Positions 28,763 through 38,008 of a stretch of 64,000 bases of DNA are shown here, piece after piece. The first letter of the stretch is position 1, and every line of letters starts with the position of its first letter. The notes under the pieces were generated by a model. That model had not been told where the DNA came from, did not search any database, and saw only the letters and a list, made by a program, of their open reading frames with translations. Position numbers and translations under genes: made by a program. The stretch is from Hyaloscypha bicolor E (Eukaryota; Ascomycota; Leotiomycetes; Helotiales; Hyaloscyphaceae): contig NW_020194615.1 in NCBI RefSeq assembly GCF_002865645.1, positions 248,001-312,000 of the forward strand, given 5' to 3'.

Positions 28763-29033
28763 TATTAGTATAGCTATTTCTTTAGGAGTTATATATATAG
28801 TTACAGGATATAGGATACGGGATATAAGTAATAAGATATAGTTATATAACCTTGCATTTTATTAGTAACTCGACTGGTAGCTAGTCTCTATTAGGTTTAG
28901 CAAATTTAGGGATTATATATTAATACTATAATACTATAATTCTTACTTCTAAATAATAATAACTTTACTAACTTATATATCGAGTATTTTATATATATTA
29001 TATATTATATTATATATTTCTAGTAAACCGATA
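28763..29033 (+). repeat. Copia element 2 3' LTR
   Basis: 271 bp. It lacks about 28 bp of internal tandem units present in its partner (a repeat-number change). Ends ACCGATA and is followed by ATTAT. Confidence 0.9.
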
Positions 29034-29125
29034 ATTATAATTCTTACTTTTAAATAATAATAACTTTACTAATTTTATATAACTAGTATTTCTATATTTA
29101 TATAATACTATTATATATTACTAAT
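29034..29125 (+). repeat. Copia element 1 3' LTR, right part
   Basis: Resumes the LTR interrupted at 22698 and matches the right third of the 16459-16755 LTR. The last bases diverge, so the end is approximate. Confidence 0.75.
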
Positions 29126-29210
29126 AGTAATTAATTAGTAAAGTTTATTTATTTATTAAAAGACAAAGCTAGTAAAGATTTCTTTAATAAAAGAAAAAAA
29201 ACTAGTAAAA

Positions 29211-29211
<1 letters not shown>

Positions 29212-29301
<90 letters not shown>
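29212..29301 (+). repeat. (AAT)n microsatellite, about 30 units
   Basis: An uninterrupted AAT run of about 90 bp. It lies between the copia cluster and the DUF3435 relic. Confidence 0.98.
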
Positions 29302-29302
<1 letters not shown>

Positions 29303-29329
29303 TAAATATTATTATAATAAAGAATATAA

Positions 29330-31005
29330 AGAAATAAATAATAAATCCAAATTATATATTATTTTTATAAGATATCTCGAATCTTAGCTAATTTAATTCT
29401 TATTAATAATTATATATTTCTTAAGCCTTTTTTTATTACAAATTTAGGAAATTGAAATATAAAAATAATAAAAGTTTATTAAAAGCCGAAATAGCTTAAG
29501 CGGCTAGTTTTTTTAAAGATTAATTTAAATTATAAATAGCTAAATAAAAATAAAAATTAAATCTATAATATATTTAAATTATATCTTTTATTTAAATTAT
29601 TCTAAAAGAAATACGGGCTTTAAAAACAAGCTAATAAGTTATATTAATATAATTAATAATTTGTATTTTATATTATTTTATTAACTTTCTTAAAACTAAT
29701 AATTTATTTTAGATAAGACTTTAAATATTATAGAAAATTAAGTTATAAAATATAATTTCTTTATAAGAGTTTTTAATAAGATATATAATAATTAGTTAAT
29801 TAGATTTAATATATAAGACGCTTATTTCGAGAGTAATATTACTAATAATAGACTAATTCGGGCCTTTATATATATAAGTATTTAATATAACTCTAGTATT
29901 TTAAAAGAAATTTCTCGAGAAATAATAAAGTAACTTCTTGCTATAAATCCAGAGATTATTATTCTTAAGTAATAATTTAAAGAATTATATATTCGGATTA
30001 AATAAAAGTATAAGTTTATTAATTAAGTACTTAAAGAAATTAGAGAGGTATATAAGAAACTCGGCTAGTAGCTTAAGGCTATAATAAAGAGCCTTAAAAA
30101 CAAGCCCGAGGCCAAATATAAAAAGAATTACTTTTTCTATATTTATAATAAGATAATAAAGAAGTAATTAAATAAGTCACTAAATAAGACTATAATTGAG
30201 AAAGAAGCCGAGCCTATTATCGAGTATTAGCTCGAAAAACGGATATAATTATAGTTAGTTCTTTGTAATCTCTCTAAAGACTTGAGTTTTCAAGCTATTA
30301 TTACTTGAAAAATCTATGCCATTAATCTTTAGATTACGCTCGCCTCGCGAAAAGAGCTTATGACTCGCTAGTAGCAATCGACCCCAGCTTGTAAGAATTC
30401 TTTCAAGGAAGAATCTCTCGCTCTTATTCTTGCTCTCACTCTTGCTCTCGATCCCTTCCTACTAGCTAGTAAGTTTCCCCTCATTTGCGAAAAGACTTAG
30501 TATATATTCTATATTAGTAACGAGGCGCTCTCGTATAATGTGATATGTGTAGTGTCGCACGTGACTTAAGGGCATGTGACGAACCTCGGATGTCGCGGGT
30601 GTCGATCAGGGAGATCGAAGGCCCTTCGACGTCACAACCAACCACTGTTTACATCATAAGCATTAGGCTTATAAATCACTAATTGTATGTACGTCATCGG
30701 GGCCTCCTATTTAGAGGGGGCTTCCCTGGACCTCAGAGGAGGGACAGAGATTAGTTCTGTACTGAATTTAACACTGTGGTTTCACAACACACTGATTCAT
30801 TCTATTGTCTTATTGCCTACCAACAAACACCTCACATATAAGCAGCAAATGCATAGATTTTGCCGGGTTTCGCATATGTGAGGCTATATTAAGAATATTC
30901 ACTTATGCGGGATACTAGCAAAGTAGCAGATTATTTGCCACTACCCTATCTGTAAGGCTAAGGGATTATCGCTTAACGGCGTATAGCACTGTGGTGGGGA
31001 TTTTA
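29330..31005 (+). pseudogene. DUF3435-type (tyrosine recombinase-like) relic with C2H2 tail, split by solo LTR
   Basis: Reading RIP stops as Gln, about 29720-29940 gives a segment with FNKIYNN, RFNIQDAYFES and a RAFIYISIQY-type continuation. This is the pattern I associate with the C-terminal part of fungal DUF3435 proteins (FluG-annotated family; DUF3435 is also the domain of Starship captain recombinases). LLAINPEIIIL and a Lys-rich coiled stretch follow to 30240, then LEKRIQLQLVL and an ITLASRKEL block. A finger-like CEKTQYIF follows near 30480-30510. After the solo LTR, the frame continues HRFCRVSHM, then ICHYPICKAKGL, matching the paired C2H2 fingers of that family. Homology fades near 31000. 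Upstream of 29700 the match is poor and shortened. Decay is milder to the right. Confidence 0.65.
30539..30836 (+). repeat. Solo LTR, 298-bp family, copy 3 (nearly non-RIPed), perfect TSD
   Basis: Starts TGTGATATGTG, ends CCTCACA, 298 bp. It is flanked by TATAA at 30534-30538 and 30837-30841. It interrupts the C2H2 region of the DUF3435 relic: removing it and one TATAA joins the frame. The 64-codon ORF starting at 30687 is a chance reading through the LTR into that relic. Confidence 0.95.
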
Positions 31006-31014
31006 TCCCCTGGT

Positions 31015-32570
31015 CACGTGGTTCTGTCATGTGACCTCCGGACATCCGTACAGTCCGCAGTCCGCTTATATTACCCCTCTCTCCTTCTTAGTTCTTAGAA
31101 ATAAACCAACCTTCACTCTCTAATTTCACCTCTCACTCGTTCGCTGTGATCCCACGCTGTGGAAGCCCATTCTACTATCTATATTACTACTTGTTTTATA
31201 TCCCCATTACAGCACTTCAAGAATCACGTGGCGATAGTCTATAAGGTCGACCTCCGGCCCCCACCCAAAGTTTTCCCTTATTGATTCTTTTATCTTGCGA
31301 CTTCCCTTTAGAGTATATACTATTGGAAGTTATCAAGATTTTAATCTAGCTAAAGTTATATGCCCTGAAACGAAATGAAAGGGTTTAACTTTCCCGCCGC
31401 CGCGAGGCCCGGTGGGCGCCTTGGTAGACGGATTACGCTGTGCACAGCAAGCCTTTGCCAAGCCTTCCCAAAAGGGTTTAGTTTTTGGCACGTATTCACG
31501 TGAGCACATATTACTTTCCCTTTTTCTGAGCGCCGTAGCTCAGAGCCCCGGCGTGCGAAGTGGACGTTACGAGTTTGTGGCATTTGGTTGGCTGGAAATT
31601 AGATAAGCACGTGATATGGAGATTATTTGGCATTTTCACTTGTTTATGTCGTAATATAGCATAAAACGCAAATTGTATGTTAAAAGTTAACTTTGTAGTA
31701 AACACCCACCAGACAGTGAGTACTCACTTAATAATGAATATTCACCACAGAATAAATAGACACCCCCTAGTAAGGACTCACTGAACACTAAACACTCACC
31801 ATAGAATAAACGGTCATTACTCACTAAGCGTTCACCAAAAAGTAAATAGTCACCAAACAGTGTACATTCACAATTATCTTAATCTTTTTAGGCTTTCCTT
31901 CCATTTCTAGCACATCAAAGCCGATTTAGTTCGTCCCCAATTCGTTTCAAGCGCAGCGAGTACAGTAAATTGAGTATAGGAGAAGTCGATGTTTTCCTTC
32001 AGCTAAAGGAAGATGAGCCAAATCATCATCACGTGCACCAGTGTCCATCAGCCATTCTAATCCGTATACCATGGGTGGACCACGCGGCCTCTGCCACCTC
32101 CAGGGATTGAAGCGCGATGAGTGGACAAAGATAATACACTCCCTCTGGAAATGCCGTCTTGGACTCCCCAACTGTTGCGACATGAGTCTTGACAAATCAT
32201 AGCTCTGCTACAATTATAACTCACGGTAAACTCCGAGGCCACCGCACTCTGCATGGATGTGGCTTAGGGCTATAAGTGTGGGGATTGGTGGCCATAGCAA
32301 AGATAGAGCTGCTGATTGATGGATATGGGACCTTTACTTTTTTTTTTTAAGAACTGCAAGGCGGTGTCAAAGCTGGAAACCCTAGCCGTCGCAAAAGCAA
32401 TATCTGTCTGGTGATCTAAGCCTCATGGTGTGCCAAGTGCTCAGCCGCACGTGTGGAGGAAGCGAGATGGCAAATAGGATTGTCGAATGAGACACCTATT
32501 CGATGAAGTACGGATACTCAAGGGTGTGGAGGCGGCGCGACTACTTGTCACCAACGAGATAAAACACGTG
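31015..32570. promoter_or_regulatory. Seven CACGTG (E-box-like) hexamers upstream of the DUF2235 gene
   Basis: Sites at 31015, 31225, 31497, 31608, 32030, 32448 and 32565, with another inside exon 4 at 33564. CACGTG is the core bound by fungal basic helix-loop-helix factors. Random expectation for a hexamer in 1.56 kb is below one. The same core also occurs in the solo LTR and in other islands of this window, so a non-regulatory explanation is possible. Confidence 0.45.
31699..31878 (+). repeat. Ten-unit 18-bp tandem repeat with strict phase
   Basis: Ten consecutive 18-bp units, no indels, consensus roughly TAAAYASTCACCANANAG; units differ at many positions. In the frame starting GTA AAC at 31698 each unit reads as a hexapeptide of form aliphatic-N-x-H-x-x, with one TGA in unit 5. 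An ATG (31677) opens this frame. Age (divergence) combined with perfect phase suggests past coding constraint or repeated unit conversion. Confidence 0.85.
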
Positions 32571-32639
32571 CTCGAGAACACGCACACCACTTGGGGAATG
32601 TATAAAGTGTTGCACTCTCGCATGTCGAACAGACTCTGA
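32487..32639 (+). CDS. Small 50-codon ORF, possible last exon or upstream ORF
   Basis: Runs from ATG to TGA with a protein-like composition: begins MRHLFDEVRILKGVEAARLL and ends HSRMSNRL, a helix-like amphipathic pattern. It ends 122 bp before the DUF2235 start codon. A potential splice acceptor (AAATAG) just upstream keeps the frame open, so it could be the terminal exon of an otherwise unrecognised upstream gene or its remnant. Alternatively it is an upstream ORF in the DUF2235 leader, or chance. I recognise no family. Confidence 0.25.
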   Translation: MRHLFDEVRILKGVEAARLLVTNEIKHVLENTHTTWGMYKVLHSRMSNRL

Positions 32640-32761
32640 CGTGTCGAAACGGGTCTGCGCAGAGAGCATCTCACCTGAAAAACCACGATATTTTCAAGTA
32701 ATCCCAAATCCCTCTCCATCCGCGAAACCTTCCAGAGAAAGAAGCAAAAGTTTTATGCGTT

Positions 32762-34518
32762 ATGGCCTCCGACTCCATCCCTAACCCTACCCGTAGACTC
32801 ATAATTTGCTGCGACGGTATGTATGCCAAGGTCCCTCCGCCAAACCAACTACCTATCAGTGTAATACTAAAATGCAAATTGCCTACATGCAGGCACGTCA
32901 CAGGACGCCTTCAAGGTTGTTGAAAGCCGTTCCAAACTCCGGACGAATATATCGACGTTGGCGAGGGCAATTAAGACGAAGACGGATGGTGGGATCGAAC
33001 AGATTGTATTCTATCAGGCGGGCGTGGGGACGATTCGGACAGAGCAATTTGGTGGTGGTATGTTTGGGAGAGACAATCCCTTTTAAGTTTGGAAGCTAAT
33101 GCATTGATTCAAATAAGGTGTATTCGGGTGGGGACTTCTGCGGCATGTGAGGGAGGCGTATGGGTTTTTGGCACATAATTATCGGCCTGGTGATGAGATA
33201 TTCTTTTTTGGGTTCTCGAGGGGGTGGGTTTGTGCCTATGCCCGTCTTTCTTCCTGATTTTTCAAATCTTCTAACGTATGAGATTTCCCAAGGGGCTACA
33301 CGGCGCGGAGTATCTGTGAGCTTGTCTGCCGCCTCGGTATTCTCACTGAACTAGGCATGGACGAATTCCCTACAATCATTGGGGACTTCTATAAGAAGAA
33401 GAAACGCGAGAACAAGGATCCGAAGGAGTATGAAGAATGGAAGAAAGAGGTCGAAAAGGGACGGGATCAATTTATTGAGGACAAGTACCTACACAAGGAA
33501 AAGGTTAATGTTGTGGCAATTGGATGCTTTGATACGGTAGGATTCGAGGAAGTTGTGGGAAATCACGTGTGGGGGGAGGATTATACGTTTCATAATATGG
33601 CGCTTCCTCGTGGTGAGTGCTTTCTTGTTGGTCTGCTGAAGAAGCACAGTATCTTCATTTTCTTTCAAAAGAGATGGACTAGGACTTTGCTAAAATAAAC
33701 ACCCCACGCGTGTAGGAATCAAACACGCCTTCCACGCCCTCTCCCTCGACGAAAAACGCGGTCCCTTCAAGCCGACCCTCTGGTTCCTATATGATCTGGA
33801 GGGGGAAGCCGCCCAGCCAAATCTCAACCAAGTCTGGTTCGCCGGCGACCACAGCGACATTGGCGGAGGGTATTTGAGGCACGACCTCGCAGACATCACT
33901 CTCTTGTGGATGGTGGACCAGTGCGCCGAAGCAAAAATCCTGGAGTTCGATGAAGATTACATTAAGAAGGTATGCGTATGCGATAAGCCCAACCCCTTTA
34001 AGGTCCCTTCAGTGGGAGAGAACTCCGGCAACAAAAGGTGGGCATATGGATACCGACACGATAGCTACGAATTCGCCAGCCTAAGATATATTCGCAACCT
34101 TTGGCGGTGGGCCCCCATCGTCGGCCGCACCCCCCGGACGCCAATGGAGTACAAAGCGTTATCGAAAGTCCGGCCCGGTTTCTGGCCGGAGACGGCGGAG
34201 TTTATTCATGAAACAGTCGTGCTGAGATCCGAGGAAGAAGAAATGCGGTATAAGAGTTCGGGGTTAAAGGGCTGGGGGAAGCCGGTTGAGAAGAACAAGG
34301 TGACTGAGAACGGGGAGAATGCAGGAAGGAAGGTGGTGAGCAAAGAGGTGAGGAGGTTGAAGGAGGGGGCGGATGGTGTAGCGAAGCAAGAGAAAGTGGT
34401 ATTAGAGATGCGTATGATGGAATTAGGGAAGCTCGAGAAGGAATTAAGAAAGTGGAAAGACTATCCTGATATTCAAAATATTCCCGCGGAAGAGCATGGG
34501 GTCGCTGTATGTGTATGA
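32762..34518 (+). CDS. DUF2235 alpha/beta-hydrolase (T6SS phospholipase Tle1-like family), five exons, 482 aa
   Basis: Exons 32762-32816, 32893-33057, 33118-33223, 33293-33612 and 33716-34518; introns of 76, 60, 69 and 103 bp with GT..AG ends and CTAAY-like branch sites. The joined frame is 1,449 nt with no stop. Family motifs in order: RRLIICCDGT (11-20); nucleophile elbow GFSRG with Ser107, followed by GYTARSIC; GCFDTVG with Asp189; WFAGDHSDIGGG with His261. All three presumed catalytic residues are present. A charged, Lys/Glu-rich, coiled-coil-prone tail follows from about residue 380. No signal peptide or membrane segment is seen. The family is named after bacterial effector phospholipases, but fungal members are of unknown substrate. 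Oddity: the usual CDGTW reads CDGTS. Codon use and GC are normal, and this is the only intact gene in the window. Confidence 0.9.
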
Positions 34519-34883
34519 TTCTCAGGTTGAGGGGTTGATCCACTGTGCCAGGAAATAGCGACAGCAGGTAATTAATAGCTTACATCTAATGCTTTCATAA
34601 TATTTATCATCTAATCCCGTCAGCCATTCTTGCACACGAATTGAGTCAGGGATGTTTTGATCTGTGTTCTTCGACTTGACTGACTGGCGTTTCCATGAGT
34701 CCGGGCATGGCTCAAGGACTCTAGATTGTTACATTATAAGCCGTAAAAAATTAGGGCGGTGAGCTTCGAGAAGGTGTTTTTGTTTTTTGTTGTTGCACAT
34801 CGCAAAATCGTAGGAGGCCCTCACTGTGACTTTGCCCTTCTAATCAACATCTTTCACTAACACATTTCAAAGTTTTGTTGCAT
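34519..34883. other. 3' flank of the DUF2235 gene, non-RIPed
   Basis: Ordinary composition, no ORF. Presumably holds the 3' untranslated region. It ends sharply at about 34884, where RIPed copia sequence begins. Confidence 0.6.
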
Positions 34884-36791
34884 ATTAGCTAATATATTAA
34901 ATAATAAATAATTATATTAATACTATATATTTCTTACTATTATTATAAGCTTAGATAACTAGTCTCAACTTCTTAAACTCTTTTTCCGTATTCTTATTCT
35001 TAATCTCTTTAATAAACCGGGAGTTAAAAATAAATACCTCTTTTAGTATTTAAGATCTGGAAATAATTTCAAATATATTCTTTTCTAAAAGGCTAGTAAC
35101 TTTAATTTAATAAAAGTTCTTATATAAGTTATTATCTTATAGAAATATTATAATATCTGAGATCTTATAAAAGTATTCTCTATTATACTTTAGTAAAATG
35201 GCAGGAATAATAAGAGAAATTATACTTGTATTATCTTTAGCTTTATTATATAGTTCGGGAACAGGTTTAGGTTTAAAGCTATTAGTAATAACCTTAATAT
35301 CTCTTATATAAAAGGGTTTTATAGAGGTTAAATAGAAAGTAGTATTATTATATAATAGAGCTAGTATATAATTCTTTCTATTAATAGCTACTAGCTTATG
35401 TAATCTATTCTAACTATTAGATTAATTAATATTTTCTTTATATTATATAAAAATATCCGAATTTAAGAGAAGTTTATAGATATTAGTAATACTAGAACTA
35501 TTTCGAGTATTTAGAATATTTATAATCTAGTATCTAGCTTAAAGCTTCTGAATTTCTATTATTACTTTCTTAAATACTACTAATTAGTAATAAAGTATTA
35601 TATTCAGTTATTTAAAGTAAAGTATTATAAACCAAAAGAGTTAGAATAATATTATTAGATTCTATAAAATTATTAATAGCCTTAAAAGCTATTTGAAATA
35701 TAATATTCTTATTAATTCTATTAATTTCAATTATAATAATAAGATAAATATATTAAATTAGGTTATAATAGTATTTTATAATTCTAATAAAATTATAAGC
35801 TTTTATAGGAATAATTTTAATCTTAATTTCTATAGTATTTATAAGTTAAATAAATTTCTTATTAGTAAACTACTTTCTAATATTTACTATAATCTAATTA
35901 AAAGAGTTTAAATAAATATTGATCTAATATTACTTTAGAGTATTTTATATATATAATATACTAATATTTTAAAGATATTAGCCGGCTTAATATTAAATAC
36001 TTTTATTAATAATATAAAATATAGGCTTACTAGAAATATAGAAAATATTAATAATAATAAAATAATTAAAACTAATATTATTTCTTAGATTAAACTTGAA
36101 TTATTCTAGTAATTATCCGAATTTCTAGTATTATTTATAGTATTTTATAAAGTATTTAAGGGCTTCTATATTAATATTATAGCTTATTTATTCTAATATA
36201 TTTCGGAGTTTACTAATAAATAAATAACTAAAATAATAATATAGATATTATAATTTAATCTTTATAAAAAGGCAGGAGTTATAAATAAAGGATTTGGAAA
36301 TAAAGCTTTATAGTATAGTATTTTAAAGCAAGAAAGAATATTCAAAATATTATATTATAAATATAAAGCATTTAATAGAAGTAATAAAATAATTAATAAA
36401 ATTATTGAAATAGATTTCTAGTTTATTTATATTAGCTAAGCTAAATAGAAATAAAGTCTTTATAAATATAATATGAAATAATTATTTATTTAATTAGTAT
36501 TTTTATTATTATAGATCTAATAGAAAATATAGATCTAATACTAAATTAGATATTACCTTAACTTTTAATAGTTTTATTAAGTTTAATATTATTATTAGTT
36601 TATTATAAAGCTTGAAATTAGTTAAAACTAATAATTAAGAATCTGAAAGCTCTAGTATTAATTATAATTTTATAAAAGTAATAAATATTATATTTCAATA
36701 TATTATTAATTACAAATATGGGGATATTTTCTATTTATTTAATAAGCTTTAAAATATAGTTTTTACTTATTATTTAATATATAAGGAAAAG

Positions 36792-37006
36792 ATATAATAA
36801 CAGGAATAAAGTAATAGAATAAGGCTTAAAGATTAATAATTTCCTATATCTTGAGAATTTAAAGCTAAGGAAGACAGGAGTGAGGTATAGTAGTAAATAA
36901 GTAAGTATAGCCAAGATTACTAAAACGCCGAGCTTTAGAAGCAAGCTTGGTTTGAATTATAGCTTAGAACCTTAGCTAAAACTAATTATATAATACTAGC
37001 TATTAT
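36792..37006 (+). mobile_element. 215-bp insertion in copia 3 with tRNA-like box A/box B
   Basis: Compared with elements 1 and 2, copia 3 has an extra 215 bp here, flanked by AAAAG at 36787-36791 and 37007-37011. Inside, TAGCCAAGATTAC (36908) resembles a RIPed leucine/serine-type tRNA box A, and GGTTTGAATTA (36949) a RIPed box B. The spacing is 41 bp, with a hairpin between them. This suggests a SINE-like element, but the boxes lie mid-insert rather than at the 5' end, and no T-stem pairing is evident. Confidence 0.4.
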
Positions 37007-37230
37007 AAAAGGGAAATAAGATTATTTATAAAGATATTAGTTATAGGAATAATAGAAGCGGGAGTAATAAAAGTAGCTAAAAAGCTCTTAATAGAAAAAA
37101 AAAATCTAAATAATATTTTTTTCCTTTATTTATTTCTACTAATAAAGCTTAAAAAGTATTATTTTCTAGTTCGTTTTTATTACTTTTATTATTCTTTTTT
37201 CCTTTAATTTTAGTAATATATTATATATAA

Positions 37231-37533
37231 TATAATATAGCAGGCTATACTTTCTAAAAATCATATTATTTTAGCGGTTTTAAGATTTAAGTTATATAAT
37301 AAAGGCTATAGCCTTTTATATATAACTTGCAGAAATTATATAAAAAAGCTAGTTTTTCTATAGTTCTAGAGAATAATTCCTTTTAAGTATTTAATTAATT
37401 AAGCTTTTATATACTATATACTATTTATACTTTACTATTTATATTTTTAATTCATTATTTTACTATTAAGTTATATTTTATATTCTAGTATACTTTATAT
37501 AGGTTTTTATCTTATTATAATTTCTTTCTTATA
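37231..37533 (+). repeat. Gypsy B 5' LTR
   Basis: 303 bp, aligning without length change to 58891-59193. It carries the 36-bp palindrome at 37291-37326. Confidence 0.85.
37291..37326. repeat. 36-bp palindrome in gypsy B 5' LTR
   Basis: Core AAGGCTATAGCCTT with GTTATATAAT and TATATATAAC arms. The left arm includes AATAAA. Confidence 0.85.
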
Positions 37534-37724
37534 TATTTTATAATAAGTAATATAGGGAAGATTAAAACTTTATAATTAAGGTAATACTTTTATAAAGTTC
37601 TAAGAAATATCTGTAAGGCGAATTATTAGTTTAGTAAATTAGAAAAGAAAAAAGGCTATTATAATATCTTAAGCCTAAGGCCAAAATATTAAGGATATAT
37701 AAGTATTAATCTTAGTATCTTATA

Positions 37725-38008
37725 TATTATAGACCTATAAAGGAAGTCTATAAATGAGGCACTTATAGGAGAACTATTTATTAAGAAAACTAAGTTAAGA
37801 AGGAAAAAAAGTCTCGAGCTAAGGTCCCTTAAGTATTTATAGTTCTTTGCTTATAGCTCGGCCTAATAGGGCTTAGTATCCTAAATTTCCCAGAGTATAG
37901 CTTCCTTTAGCTTCGTTACATGCGACTGTTATATAACCCCAGATACTAAGCTCAGATACCAGATGCCAGACTTAGATACCAGGCTAGGTAAAGCGTGAAA
38001 TCGTAATA
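37725..38008 (-). repeat. Gypsy F 3' LTR
   Basis: 284 bp; TGTTAC...GTAACA-type ends read TATTAT...GTAATA after RIP. Near the end are repeated AGATACCAG / AGATGCCAG blocks. Confidence 0.93.

Larger units (their letters stand above)
22699..29033 (+). mobile_element. Ty1/copia element 2, complete, with perfect TSD
   Basis: 6,335 bp with LTRs 22699-22997 and 28763-29033, flanked by ATTAT at 22694-22698 and 29034-29038. It inserted into the 3' LTR of copia element 1, so it is the younger of the two. Plus-strand domains: gag from about 23540; a Cys-containing segment near 25060 that may be a zinc knuckle; retropepsin NTGVS (from DTGAS) at 25450-25464; integrase and RT regions heavily degraded; RNase H at about 28090-28450. 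A 36-bp palindrome sits just before the 3' LTR (28597-28632). It has many stops. Sequence agreement with element 1 is good along the whole interior. Confidence 0.92.
16459..29125 (+). mobile_element. Ty1/copia element 1, 3' LTR split by copia element 2
   Basis: 5' LTR 16459-16755 (297 bp). The 3' LTR starts at 22509, is interrupted at 22698 and resumes at 29034. Its end near 29125 is uncertain. Between the LTRs, plus-strand frames give a 5' untranslated region containing a duplicated segment (about 16850-17000), gag from about 17500, a retropepsin with NTGAS (DTGAS with D to N) at 19331-19345, and a C-terminal RNase H region at about 21840-22450. The order protease-integrase-RT-RNase H fits copia. 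Stops throughout show it is dead. Element 2 (22699-29033) accounts for the excess length. Confidence 0.85.
31006..32761. other. Non-RIPed intergenic/promoter region upstream of the DUF2235 gene
   Basis: Normal GC content and no RIP. Short frames on both strands (31356-31606, 31947-32254, 32441-32719) overlap one another and show no recognised domain. I do not call them genes. The region holds seven CACGTG sites, the 18-bp repeat and a 50-codon frame near the DUF2235 start, all listed separately. A poly-T run lies near 32338-32348. Confidence 0.5.

Noticed and set aside
29212..29301. AAT array as a CRISPR-like or regulatory array
   Set aside because: It is a simple trinucleotide microsatellite with no spacers.
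30687..30881. 64-codon plus-strand ORF
   Set aside because: It crosses the right half of a solo LTR into the C2H2 relic; the N-terminal part is LTR, not a gene start.
31947..32254. Two overlapping minus-strand ORFs of 82 and 65 codons
   Set aside because: They overlap in different frames, lack domains and have no supporting splice pattern; they could be unannotated exons but cannot be supported.
34202..34543. 113-codon minus-strand ORF opposite the DUF2235 gene
   Set aside because: It is antisense to the Lys/Glu-rich tail; the Pro/Ser-rich product is the expected mirror of that codon usage.
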